From Bacteroidales bacterium (GTDB lineage: Bacteria > Bacteroidota > Bacteroidia > Bacteroidales > JACABE01), in assembly GCA_023251515.1 (NCBI GenBank), contig JAHEYQ010000046.1, positions 1 to 38,522 on the forward strand: a stretch of 38,522 nucleotides of DNA. Reading direction: 5' to 3'. The position numbers and the translations under genes are program-made. The notes under the pieces are model-generated. The model was not told the origin of the DNA and did not search any database. It saw only the letters and a list, made by a program, of their open reading frames with translations. Position 1 is the stretch's first letter. Each line of letters opens with the position of its first letter. Positions 24,563 to 33,391 of the stretch are shown here, piece after piece.

Positions 24563-26596
24563 TTAATTTGGATAAACATAAGTTGAATTTCTGTACCCGG
24601 AGTTAGATTTATACCAATCTTTAAATAAAACACCGCTACTTTGTGCCCAGGAAGCAAATTTCAAGTGCCCTTGAATAATTTCAGCTTTTTCAATTGGATG
24701 ATTGAATTTTTCCGAAATGTTTATTCCCCAAGGCAGATTATTTATTGTTTTGTAATACCTTCCTGTTGATGGATTGCTATTGTCATTATTTGTTCCAAAA
24801 AGATTTGCATCAATTAAATCTGTAGGTGGATAATCTGGTAAGTGAATTTCTTTACCTCTTTGTTTGTTTGATATAATAAAAGGATTATAAGGAGGTAATC
24901 CCAGAACCGATGAATTGATTGGTTGAACCAACGTTAGATTCAAATTAAGGGTATCAGGAACTCCGGTAATACCACCTAAATTCGTATTTATTCCTGAAAA
25001 TCCCGACGGATTATTGCCTGAAATATTTGAAAAGTTTTTCCATGCATTATCAAAAACAATAATGGTAGCTTTAGATTGATTTGCTTCAACACCACTTGGT
25101 AGTGTATTAATAAAACCTTGTTCGGTTAAATGAGTGCCTGTAACGCTTTGTATGGCGCCAAAAGGTAAAATTGGAATTTGGAATCCAAATCCGTCATTAA
25201 ATCCGGCACCAGAAGCTTTTACTATAAATTTAGCTTGAATATTAACAACATTGTTAGAAGCATTAGTGATGGGATTGAAGCGATAATCCACAACAACATC
25301 GTTAAAATCAAAATCTCCTTTTGCTGGCCATAAATCTTCAAAAGCCAATGTTCCGAATTGGGTTTTTGATGGAAAGTAATTATTGAAAGCTCTGGCCGGA
25401 TCTGATGGATAATCATCAAACAAATCAGATATACCGTCATTATCAGTGTCTGTTAATGAATTAGAAGCTTGTACTACATTGTTTTGTGCAATTGCTTGTA
25501 CCGGATTTGATTTTACATAAAATACCAAATCATTAAAATCATTATCGCTACCACTCACCGGATTTCTGTTCATATCTTCAAAACCACATAGAAACAAACC
25601 TCTGCCCGCATCATTCAGTAGTACTGTATGTTGTTTATTGCTTGTTGAAGTTTCCGGATTAAATTCGGGATCTGAATAATATTTTTGAGCATTTGCATTT
25701 ACACTTCCTGACCATCCATTTGAAAATAAAACCCATCCAATACCTGTGTTTGCTGGAAAGGTACCAATTTTAACTCTGTTTCCTGAATACAATCCGCCAC
25801 CGCTTCCTCCTAAGGATGCATTTGGGAATATTATTTTGATTGAATCAATTTGATTTACATTTGTTGGAGGATTGTTTTTATTGTATGTATAAAATCCCAA
25901 AACATTCAGATAACCTGCACCTTCGTGAATAAATGTAACCCAAACATCTGCAAGTTGATTGATTATTACATTAGTTTCATTGCTTTGTGCCAAATATTGA
26001 GGATTATAGGTTGGAACTGGTCTTCGTTCCGGTAACCATGCATTAATATCATTTAATAGATTGCCATCAATAGCATCATTTGTTGATAGGTACAAAGGTG
26101 TACCATTCGAAGTGTAATTACCTAAATACTTTATAGTTGCATTAGTAGCTTTGGGGATAATTACATCATTAGTTGATTTTTTTTGCTGTATCCCTCCATA
26201 TTTATAACTAGCTTTTCCTCCAATTATCGGTAATTTTATTTCGTTCAAAAGACCTATATAATCAGTCATAACTACTACAGAGTCGTAATAAGAAGGTAAT
26301 GGAATATTTAATTTTAATAATCCATTGTTATCTGTTGCTCCTGATGCAATATGAACACCTCCTTCACTTTCAAATTTGTTTAAAACATTAAAACGTATAT
26401 ACTTTAATGCATTACTCATATTGTCTAATGCAGTTAAATCTATTTCAATGCTTTGTGTTGTTTTGTAATTGAAAGTTGGACTTACAATCATATCATTCAT
26501 TGATGTAATCTCATTCGGTGGATTTGTATTGTTTTCATCTTTTGAACATGAAACAAAAATGAAAATAGTAATAAAAATAAAATAGAGTTTTTTCAT
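24563..26596 (-). CDS. LruC-domain lipoprotein with DUF4114-like region
   Basis: A 677-residue lipoprotein (lipobox FIFVSCSK, C17). A DUF4114-like block at about 285-365 has WVLFSNGWSG and GLFLCGFEDMNR followed by SDNDFNDLVFYV. A calcium-type linker DTDNDGISDLFDDYPSDPARA introduces the LruC domain (about 405-670), with FPSKTQFGTLAFEDLWPAKGDFDFNDVVVDY and the C-terminal KEIHLPDYPPTD. LruC proteins are surface or outer-membrane lipoproteins in Bacteroidota and Leptospira of poorly known function. The paired Asp-rich DNDFND/DFDFND motifs suggest calcium binding. It is transcribed alone, bounded by its own terminator. Confidence 0.88.
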   Translation of the reverse strand: MKKLYFIFITIFIFVSCSKDENNTNPPNEITSMNDMIVSPTFNYKTTQSIEIDLTALDNMSNALKYIRFNVLNKFESEGGVHIASGATDNNGLLKLNIPLPSYYDSVVVMTDYIGLLNEIKLPIIGGKASYKYGGIQQKKSTNDVIIPKATNATIKYLGNYTSNGTPLYLSTNDAIDGNLLNDINAWLPERRPVPTYNPQYLAQSNETNVIINQLADVWVTFIHEGAGYLNVLGFYTYNKNNPPTNVNQIDSIKIIFPNASLGGSGGGLYSGNRVKIGTFPANTGIGWVLFSNGWSGSVNANAQKYYSDPEFNPETSTSNKQHTVLLNDAGRGLFLCGFEDMNRNPVSGSDNDFNDLVFYVKSNPVQAIAQNNVVQASNSLTDTDNDGISDLFDDYPSDPARAFNNYFPSKTQFGTLAFEDLWPAKGDFDFNDVVVDYRFNPITNASNNVVNIQAKFIVKASGAGFNDGFGFQIPILPFGAIQSVTGTHLTEQGFINTLPSGVEANQSKATIIVFDNAWKNFSNISGNNPSGFSGINTNLGGITGVPDTLNLNLTLVQPINSSVLGLPPYNPFIISNKQRGKEIHLPDYPPTDLIDANLFGTNNDNSNPSTGRYYKTINNLPWGINISEKFNHPIEKAEIIQGHLKFASWAQSSGVLFKDWYKSNSGYRNSTYVYPN

Positions 26597-26695
26597 AAGA
26601 AAAAGATTTTAATTATTAAACAATAAATAATAATGTAAAGGTACAAAATAAATGCCAAAAAATAAAAAAAAACTTTAATGTATTATTTTTTTTTC

Positions 26696-26704
26696 TATCT
26701 TTGC
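26696..26704 (+). promoter_or_regulatory. -7 box TATCTTTGC of tRNA-Leu
   Basis: A full TAnnTTTGC match 9 nt before the tRNA 5' end, so transcription would start within a few bases of the mature end. Confidence 0.6.
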
Positions 26705-26713
26705 ATTCTGAAA

Positions 26714-26795
26714 GCGGATGTGGCGTAATTGGTAGCCGCGCCAGACTTAGGATCTGGTGTCTTGCGACGTGGGGGTTCGAGTCCCTTCATCCGCA
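26714..26795 (+). tRNA. tRNA-Leu (anticodon TAG)
   Basis: An 82-nt class II tRNA. Acceptor GCGGATG/CATCCGC, anticodon TAG at 26748-26750 inside CAGACTTAGGATCTG, a long variable arm, T-arm GGGGGTTCGAGTCCC and discriminator A at 26795. CCA is not encoded. Confidence 0.96.
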
Positions 26796-26796
26796 C

Positions 26797-26825
26797 AAAA
26801 CCTGATAGAAATATCAGGTTTTTTT
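26797..26825 (+). terminator. Terminator of tRNA-Leu
   Basis: AAAACCTGATA-GAAA-TATCAGGTTTT, an exact 11-bp stem with a 4-nt loop, followed by a T-run, directly after the tRNA. Confidence 0.88.
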
Positions 26826-26887
26826 ATGCTCTTTTTTATTGAAAAATAGAATATTTATTCTCTTGATATGCAGTTCTTTGTGTTTTT

Positions 26888-27562
26888 TTATTGATTGAAA
26901 ACAAATTGCAGAATATTTGCTCCCATTTTCAACGCTTTCAAACGTGTTGATTCTGAATCTTTATGTACATCCTGATCTTCCCAACCATCCCCCAAATCGC
27001 ATTCAAATGTGTATAAACAAGCTAATCTGGTATTATAAAAAATCGCAAAGGCCTGAGGGCGTTTGTTATCATGTTCGTGAATCTTGGGTAATCCATTCGG
27101 AAAGTCATATTTTTGATGAAATATCGGATGGCTTGATGGTAATTCAACAAATTCCAAATCAGGAAATACTTTTTTCATTTCGGGACGAATAAATTTATCC
27201 AGTCCATAATTATCATCAATATGTAAAAATCCACCACCTTTTAGATAATTTCTCAAATTTTCAGCTTCTCGATCTGATAGGACAATATTTCCATGTCCGG
27301 TTAAATGTACAAAAGGATAATTGAAAATTTCAGAACTTCCAATATCAACTGTTTCATATTCAGGATTAATATTTGTTGATATATTTTGATTTGCAAATGT
27401 AATCAAATTACTTAGTGATGTTGGATTTGCGTACCAATCGCCACCTCCATTATACTTTAGCAAGGCAATTTTTATTGTAGGTGGTTTAAATGCACATAAA
27501 ACAATTCCTATCATTATTAAAAGTAAAATTCTTTTTATTTTTAAATTTTTATTTTTAAGCAT
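26888..27562 (-). CDS. DUF4159-domain protein
   Basis: A 224-residue protein with an N-terminal hydrophobic signal/anchor (about 11-25, IKRILLLIMIGIVLCAF). The DUF4159 body has IALLKYNGGGDWYANPTSL, FVHLTGHGNIVLSDREAENLRNYL, GGGFLHIDDNYG and FDLGDGWEDQDV-like CDLGDGWEDQDVHKD. The fold is glutamine-amidotransferase-like but I see no catalytic Cys in the nucleophile position; function is unknown, with members mostly extracytoplasmic. It follows rsmE by 19 bp on the same strand, so the two are probably co-transcribed. Confidence 0.85.
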   Translation of the reverse strand: MLKNKNLKIKRILLLIMIGIVLCAFKPPTIKIALLKYNGGGDWYANPTSLSNLITFANQNISTNINPEYETVDIGSSEIFNYPFVHLTGHGNIVLSDREAENLRNYLKGGGFLHIDDNYGLDKFIRPEMKKVFPDLEFVELPSSHPIFHQKYDFPNGLPKIHEHDNKRPQAFAIFYNTRLACLYTFECDLGDGWEDQDVHKDSESTRLKALKMGANILQFVFNQ

Positions 27563-27581
27563 ATTATCAGAAATAAAGTGT

Positions 27582-28283
27582 TTATTCGTTTAAAAAATTG
27601 ATGCTGTGACATGCTACAATACCAGCTGTTTCTGTTCGTAGTCTTGAATTTCCTAGACTTATAGGTAAATAATTATTTTCTAAAGCTTTTTTTATTTCAT
27701 TTGAACTAAAATCACCTTCAGGACCAATTAATATCAAAGCATTTTCATTTTTTTTGTAAATTGATTGCAGGGCAACTTTTAGGTCATTTTCGCAATGAGC
27801 AATGTATTTGTTTGAATTATAGTTTTTTACTATAAAATTATTGAATTTAATTGCATCTTCTAAAATCGGATGATAAGTTTTTATTGATTGTTTTACAGCT
27901 GAAGTAATAATTTTATTAAGTCTTTCAGACTTAACTACTTTTCTTTCAGAATGTTCGCAAATAAGTGGTGTGATAATATCTATTCCGATTTCTGTGGATT
28001 TCTCTAAAAACCATTCAAACCTTTCAATATTTTTGGTAGGCGCAATTGCAATATGTAAATTAAAATCTCTTTTCCCATATTCAGCAAAAGTTTCTATAAT
28101 TTCAACGCTACAGTTTTTAATATCAGTATTTAAGATCTTTGCAAGATATAAATTTCCTTTTCCATCAGTAAGATGAATTTCATTCCCAGGCTTTAATCTT
28201 AAAACCCTCACACAATGTGCAGATTCCTCTTTGTCAAAGCAATAAATTGAAGATTGAATATTTGGTGTGTAAAATAATTGCAT
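27582..28283 (-). CDS. rsmE: 16S rRNA (uracil-1498-N3)-methyltransferase
   Basis: A 233-residue SPOUT methyltransferase. The N-terminal PUA-like domain (about 1-70) has SAHCVRVLRLKPGNEIHLTDGKG. The C-terminal knotted domain shows LIGPEGDFSSNE (185-196) and SLGNSRLRTETAGIVA (209-224), the S-adenosylmethionine-binding knot motifs of RsmE. It methylates U1498 of 16S rRNA (E. coli numbering). Full length. It is upstream gene of a pair with the DUF4159 gene and divergent from the small membrane protein gene at 28379. Confidence 0.96.
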   Translation of the reverse strand: MQLFYTPNIQSSIYCFDKEESAHCVRVLRLKPGNEIHLTDGKGNLYLAKILNTDIKNCSVEIIETFAEYGKRDFNLHIAIAPTKNIERFEWFLEKSTEIGIDIITPLICEHSERKVVKSERLNKIITSAVKQSIKTYHPILEDAIKFNNFIVKNYNSNKYIAHCENDLKVALQSIYKKNENALILIGPEGDFSSNEIKKALENNYLPISLGNSRLRTETAGIVACHSINFLNE

Positions 28284-28378
28284 TTCACAAAATTATAAAA
28301 AAATCTATTGTAATTGATATTTCTATTTATTTTGTAACCTCTTTTTTAAGTTCTGCGTCAAACAAACAAAAAAGCAAT

Positions 28379-28699
28379 ATGGAAAGTATTTTTGTAACTC
28401 TGATAATCTTTGGTTTTGTTTTTGGAGTAATCTATATTAATAATAGAAGAAAAGAACGTATGTCGTTATTGGATAAAGGATTAGATGGCGACTTTTTCGA
28501 AAAAGGCAAAACTCCTCAAAAAATATTGAATCTAAAATATGGATTGTTAGCCATTGCATTAGGAGGTGGTATTTTGATAGCCAGAATATTTGAATTTTAT
28601 GGAATTATGAAAGAGGAAGGGTATTTTGCAATGATTTTTCTCTTTGGTGGTATTAGTTTAGTTATTTATTATTTTCTTGAGAAGAAAATGCCAAAATAA
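28379..28699 (+). CDS. Small membrane protein (DUF6249-like)
   Basis: A 106-residue protein with three hydrophobic helices (about 3-19, 54-70 and 82-99). After the first is a basic segment, INNRRKERMSLLDKGLDGDFF, resembling the juxtamembrane region of DUF6249-type small Bacteroidota membrane proteins; the assignment is tentative. The ATG at 28379 puts a membrane helix right at the start. An in-frame extension upstream to 28217 would overlap rsmE and is rejected. It ends at a bidirectional terminator. Confidence 0.7.
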   Translation: MESIFVTLIIFGFVFGVIYINNRRKERMSLLDKGLDGDFFEKGKTPQKILNLKYGLLAIALGGGILIARIFEFYGIMKEEGYFAMIFLFGGISLVIYYFLEKKMPK

Positions 28700-28706
28700 A
28701 ATAATA

Positions 28707-28742
28707 AAAAATGCTTGTAATAAAAGAATTACAAGCATTTTT
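28707..28742. terminator. Bidirectional terminator between convergent genes
   Basis: Exact 15-bp arms AAAAATGCTTGTAAT (28707-28721) and 28728-28742, loop of 6 nt, A- and T-tracts on both sides. It separates the small membrane protein (plus) from the DUF4838 gene (minus). Confidence 0.88.
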
Positions 28743-28748
28743 AATATT

Positions 28749-31019
28749 TTATTTTACTACGATTTCATCCATAAAAAGCCATGCATTGTCATTAACACCC
28801 CTCCATTCGGGCATTTTTCCTATACTATTTACTTTTAGTTTTATAAATCTTGAATTTTGAGTATTAACTATTGGTATCTTGAATGTTACAATTTGTTTTT
28901 CATTCTTTTTTCGTGCATTTGCATTATTGAAATTAGCTACTTTTTTGAAATTTATATTATCATCTGATAAATAGATTTCAATGCTTTCCGGCGGCATTAT
29001 CCAAGCCTGATTGTCATCTACAAAAGACATTTCAATATAGTTTATTTCTTCAACTGATTCTAAATCAATCGTTGCATTTACATAATCTCCCCACCATCCT
29101 TGCCATAAAACCTGATAATCATTAGTCCCTTTTACACCGTCAATTAGTGAATTCTGACCATTTGCCTTATAAATTCTTGAATACTGTTTTTCAAAACTAA
29201 TTTTTTTGCCGACTGCTTTATGATTTACAATTGCATTTTTAAAATAAGTTGAAATTTTCTGATAATATTCATCTGGTGGATTGTTTATTTCGTTTAATAT
29301 AGATGGACCGAATTTTTTTGATGTTGTATAAAATGATTCTAATATTTTTGATGCAATAGGTTTTAATCTGAAACTATTAGTGTTTTCAATTTTTTCAAAA
29401 ACCCAGTTTTTTTCATAAATCTGATATTTACAAACTTCCAACCATGCATATCTGATGCTTTGTAATGCCATTTCTACTCTATGTGTATGAATACTATCAT
29501 TTTGTACTGCTATTAAAGCATTTGAAAATAATTGAAAATATTTATCAATATTTTCAGGTGAAAGATAACCATCTGAATGTGTTGCAGGTGGTTCATATAA
29601 AGTTAGTGCTTTTTCTGACTTAATTAATTCTGAAGTAGATAAATCAATATATTGATGGATATATGGCGCTGCTTTTCCATAATATCCATTTAGAAAATCA
29701 TTTGTTAAACTATCTATATTTTCATTTGGATTCCAAATGAGTTTAGCCAGAAGATAAGAACGTAACTCATTCATTTCGCCTGATTTTCCTGCAAATCCCT
29801 GTTCGAATATCATATTTGCTCCATAATTGGCAAACATTTGAATATTAGGTTGTAAAACATGAAAATTTGGAAATGGACAAACCAAATGTGAAAAATTGGT
29901 AACATAATCCCAAATTATTATATTTTGTGTAAGTAGCGACCAATTTGCCAAATCATCATAAAAACTTCCATTGCTATAATCGCTTGATATTGGTATATTT
30001 CTGTTGCTTTCTATTGAACAAAGCATGATATTAACATTCTCTGCCGGTCTGATTGTTAACGGCGCTTTTCTGCTATATTGATAAGCTAATGTTGAAATCA
30101 TTTTATCAGGAAATTTTGCTGCAATTTGATTTACAAAATTGATAATACTTGCTGAAGGTGAAGCTTCTGCATCATCTAAAGCTTTGCAATTATCACATTC
30201 ACAATAATTAAAATTATCCATCTGACTTACAGACCAGTATTTTGCATTTGGAATTTTTTTCATTATTTCTTTTAGGGATGAAATTGTAGTTTCAAGAACT
30301 TCAGGGTTTGATAAACATAACTGATCTTTGACTCTAATGCCGTTTCTTAATGCAAAATATTCAGGATGTGTGTAAAAATATTTTTCAGGATCAACCAATT
30401 TATGCAAGGTATGTACCCACAAACCACCCCAATCGTTTGAAATTCTGTCTTCATTTGAAGAATTTAATTTATTTAGTTTTGCATACTCTGATTGATATGC
30501 ATTATAATAGTGTATGGTTCTGAATGTAAATGGTGGATTCTGAATGTCTTCTGTTAAATTTGTTATTGTTATATTTTTTTTATTTGGAATAAATATCTCA
30601 TCTGCTGAGTAGTATCTGCATCCGATGTATTTTTCTAAAAAAGTATAAACTGCATTTACCAAACCTTGTCCGGTTGCTGCTGACAAATAAATATTTCCAT
30701 TATTATTTTTAATTCTAAATCCATCTTTATTTAATTGAAAAACATTGAATTGGTTATCAGAACAATATGCTTCTTCAAAAATAATGTTTTTTGAAGTCAT
30801 TGAAAATTTATCTGTACATGGTAATTGTAAGCCTGTTATTTTACGCAAATAAATTCTAAGCTCATCAACGGCATAACTACACTGTTTTGAAGGTTTTTTT
30901 GGAAGATTTATTATATAATCTGATTGTCCGTTTTTAAATAAGTAAATCGATTGTGAAAAAGATAAATCACAGATTATTAGTGAAATAAATAATGTAAAAA
31001 TGAAAACTTTTTTAATCAT
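28749..31019 (-). CDS. DUF4838 glycoside-hydrolase-like protein with C-terminal discoidin-type domain
   Basis: A 756-residue exported protein with a signal peptide (1-22). An N-terminal GH67/GH20-like accessory domain (about 30-160) has YAVDELRIYLRKITGLQLP and YTFLEKYIGCRYYSADEIFIP. The DUF4838 barrel (about 170-440) has FTFRTIHYYNAYQSE, NDWGGLWVHTLHKLVDPEKYF, YFALRNGIR, WSVSQMDNFNYCECDNCKALD and a Glu-containing NMIFEQGFAG. A helical segment follows, then an F5/8 type C-like domain (about 600-756: GWWGDYVNATIDLESVEEINY ... IEIYLSDDNINFKKV). Related proteins are predicted glycosidases; the substrate is unknown. No TonB-dependent SusC/D pair is adjacent, so it is not in an obvious polysaccharide utilisation locus. 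Confidence 0.85.
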   Translation of the reverse strand: MIKKVFIFTLFISLIICDLSFSQSIYLFKNGQSDYIINLPKKPSKQCSYAVDELRIYLRKITGLQLPCTDKFSMTSKNIIFEEAYCSDNQFNVFQLNKDGFRIKNNNGNIYLSAATGQGLVNAVYTFLEKYIGCRYYSADEIFIPNKKNITITNLTEDIQNPPFTFRTIHYYNAYQSEYAKLNKLNSSNEDRISNDWGGLWVHTLHKLVDPEKYFYTHPEYFALRNGIRVKDQLCLSNPEVLETTISSLKEIMKKIPNAKYWSVSQMDNFNYCECDNCKALDDAEASPSASIINFVNQIAAKFPDKMISTLAYQYSRKAPLTIRPAENVNIMLCSIESNRNIPISSDYSNGSFYDDLANWSLLTQNIIIWDYVTNFSHLVCPFPNFHVLQPNIQMFANYGANMIFEQGFAGKSGEMNELRSYLLAKLIWNPNENIDSLTNDFLNGYYGKAAPYIHQYIDLSTSELIKSEKALTLYEPPATHSDGYLSPENIDKYFQLFSNALIAVQNDSIHTHRVEMALQSIRYAWLEVCKYQIYEKNWVFEKIENTNSFRLKPIASKILESFYTTSKKFGPSILNEINNPPDEYYQKISTYFKNAIVNHKAVGKKISFEKQYSRIYKANGQNSLIDGVKGTNDYQVLWQGWWGDYVNATIDLESVEEINYIEMSFVDDNQAWIMPPESIEIYLSDDNINFKKVANFNNANARKKNEKQIVTFKIPIVNTQNSRFIKLKVNSIGKMPEWRGVNDNAWLFMDEIVVK

Positions 31020-31122
31020 ACCTATTTTTTATTAAGTATAGAAATATTAAATATGTTTGTAAAATTATAAAATTCAAATGTATATCTGTTGTTTAATGAT
31101 TAAATTGATAATGCATTAAAAA

Positions 31123-31719
31123 TTAATGATATTTTTTTACTCCGGCTTTTATTTCAATATTTAAATTATTTTCAGCAGGTGGAATCGGACACGAATATTT
31201 ATGATTATAAGCACAATATGGATTGTAAGCCTTGTTAAAATCAATAATAATATATGCTCCGTCAGGCTTTTTGATGTCAATATATCGTCCGCCACCATAG
31301 GTTTCGTTTCCATTGCTTAAATCTGTAAAAGGCAGAAAAAGATAATCTGAATAGCCTTCTTTTTTCACCAAATCTATATTTTGGTAAATATTTAAAATAC
31401 AATCTGATCCATTAAAAATGAAACTTGCTTCTCCATATTTTACATACATTGGAGCTCGTGAAGTCGTTGTTTTCATCGGAAATGGAATTTCATAGGGTGT
31501 TCTATTGAAATTTGCTTTAATTCTATACGTTGAATCTATATTGAAAAAATCTAAGTTTTTGAATATCAATCTGTCTGATTCTGATAATGGTGATTTTAGT
31601 GAATCAGAGAATTCTGCATTCATATTTCGTTGATATTCATTTAATTCATTGATGTATGTTTGTGAAAATCCATAATTTGAAAAAAATATTAAAAATAATA
31701 AAAAAAGATTTTTTTTCAT
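31123..31719 (-). CDS. DUF1684-domain protein, secreted
   Basis: A 198-residue protein with a signal peptide (1-19, ending GFS-Q). The DUF1684 core is clear: SPLSESDRLIFKNLDFF, KYGEASFIFNG, DYLFLPFTDLSNGNETYGGGRYID and IIDFNKAYNPYCAYNHKYSCPIPPAEN, ending in an IEIKAG strand. The family is widespread, presumed periplasmic here, and of unknown biochemistry. It is on the same strand as DUF4838, 103 bp upstream of it; separate transcription is likely. Confidence 0.9.
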   Translation of the reverse strand: MKKNLFLLFLIFFSNYGFSQTYINELNEYQRNMNAEFSDSLKSPLSESDRLIFKNLDFFNIDSTYRIKANFNRTPYEIPFPMKTTTSRAPMYVKYGEASFIFNGSDCILNIYQNIDLVKKEGYSDYLFLPFTDLSNGNETYGGGRYIDIKKPDGAYIIIDFNKAYNPYCAYNHKYSCPIPPAENNLNIEIKAGVKKYH

Positions 31720-31891
31720 ATAATATTGTTTTTATAAGTATTTAATTGTCTGTAAGTAATTCCTGATTTAACGGGTATATACATTATGAATGATTTATAA
31801 AAATATTTGCTCTTATAAATTTCAATATAGAGCATTTTTCAACAAAAATACTTAATAATTCTACATGTGATTTTTTTTTCAGCATATTTTT

Positions 31892-33322
31892 TTATTTCTC
31901 AAAGAAGAAATCTGAAAAATTTATAAAATATAATTTTTTTACAGCTCGGGTAGTTGCAGTATAAAGCCATCTGATAAACTCTGTATTTATCATATCTTCA
32001 GTTATATATCCCTGATCAATAAATACAATATCCCATTGACCACCTTGTGTTTTATGACAGGTTAATGAATATGCAAATTTTACTTGTAGTGCATTTAAGT
32101 ATGGACTATTCTTAACTTTCTGATATCTTTCTCTTTTTGTTGGTAAATCTTCAAAATCTTTCATGATTTCTGTCCATAATTTATTGTATTCATTATAAGC
32201 CAATGAAGGAGTTTCTGTACTTATTGTATCAAGCAATATTTTAACTTCCAAATCTTTTTCATCAGGAAAGTCAATTAATCTTAAGCTTACATCGGCAAAT
32301 CTGAATCCATATATTTCTTCTGTTTTATTAATTTTAAGTAATTCAACGATATCGCCATTGGCAATAAATCCCGTTTCAGAATCCTCAGGCAACCAAAAAT
32401 AGTTATTTCTAACAATCATCATATAGTCTCCTGTAGAAATTTCATTTTCCTGATATAATATTCTTTTTCTTACTTCCTGATTAAATAAATTAGCTCTTTT
32501 GTTTGAACGACAAATGATTACAATATTATCTCTTTCATTTTGCGAATAGGCAGTATTTAAAACATCTTCCAGTTCATTTCCGGTAATAGAAATAATATCC
32601 TGATAATTTATAATATTGAAGAAAGGTGGTTTTAAATCTTCGTTTTTTAGTTTTTTTCGTAAATTGGTTGCATTTGTTAATATCCCCGATTCATAAGCTT
32701 GACGAACTACCTGAGTTAATTCAAATTCTGTCAGATCGAGTCTGAAAGAAGTTTTCAGATAATTCAAATCAAGTGCCGGACTAATTTCTGAACCAACCGG
32801 AGGCAATTGAGCCGTATCGCCAATTAGCATTAAATTACAATTGTATCCTTCGTTAATATATAAAATCAAATCTTCAAGCAAACTTCTGTCAGAAAACAAG
32901 TTGTTTTCTTTATTTGCTGAGCTATCTGGTATCATAGATGCTTCATCTACAATGAAAATCGTATTTTTGTGCTTGTTTTGTTGTAATGTAAGTAAAGTAT
33001 GTCCATCTGATGTTGTTTGTACAAAATATATTTTTTTATGAATGGTATATGCCCTCATACCTGTATATTCTGAAAGAACTTTTGCAGCACGCCCTGTTGG
33101 TGCCAGCAAAACAGCTTTTTTCTTAAGATAGGGGAGTGCATTTACTAAAGCACTTACGATAGTAGTTTTTCCTGTACCTGCATAACCTTTGATAATAAAT
33201 GCTTTATCTTTTTCAATTTCGTGTAAAAAGAATGAAAGTTTTTCAATTAATTCTTTTTGATCGTCTGTTGGTTCAAAAAGAAAAAATTTATTAATGATTT
33301 TGCTAATATCTTTGGTTTGCAT
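31892..33322 (-). CDS. RecD-like superfamily 1B DNA helicase
   Basis: A 476-residue ATP-dependent helicase. Walker A GYAGTGKT (46-53), PTGRAAKVL motif Ia, FIVDEASMI Walker B (D126-E127), GDTAQLPPVGS motif III (168-178), and near the end FAYSLTCHKTQGGQWDIVF (motif V, UvrD_C_2 type) and YTATTRAVKKL (motif VI). It lacks the long N-terminal region of RecD2 and RecBCD RecD, matching the short Bacteroidota RecD-like helicases. It unwinds DNA 5'-3' by family analogy. It sits 69 bp downstream of comM on the same strand, a plausible DNA-processing group. Confidence 0.9.
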   Translation of the reverse strand: MQTKDISKIINKFFLFEPTDDQKELIEKLSFFLHEIEKDKAFIIKGYAGTGKTTIVSALVNALPYLKKKAVLLAPTGRAAKVLSEYTGMRAYTIHKKIYFVQTTSDGHTLLTLQQNKHKNTIFIVDEASMIPDSSANKENNLFSDRSLLEDLILYINEGYNCNLMLIGDTAQLPPVGSEISPALDLNYLKTSFRLDLTEFELTQVVRQAYESGILTNATNLRKKLKNEDLKPPFFNIINYQDIISITGNELEDVLNTAYSQNERDNIVIICRSNKRANLFNQEVRKRILYQENEISTGDYMMIVRNNYFWLPEDSETGFIANGDIVELLKINKTEEIYGFRFADVSLRLIDFPDEKDLEVKILLDTISTETPSLAYNEYNKLWTEIMKDFEDLPTKRERYQKVKNSPYLNALQVKFAYSLTCHKTQGGQWDIVFIDQGYITEDMINTEFIRWLYTATTRAVKKLYFINFSDFFFEK

Positions 33323-33391
33323 TTGTTTTTTAATAAAGATTTTTAAAGAAGTGATATATAAATATTCTTCTTTTATTTTGCAGATATATAG

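Noticed and set aside
28217..28378. Upstream extension of the small membrane protein
   Set aside because: It overlaps rsmE on the other strand and precedes the natural helix start at the ATG 28379.
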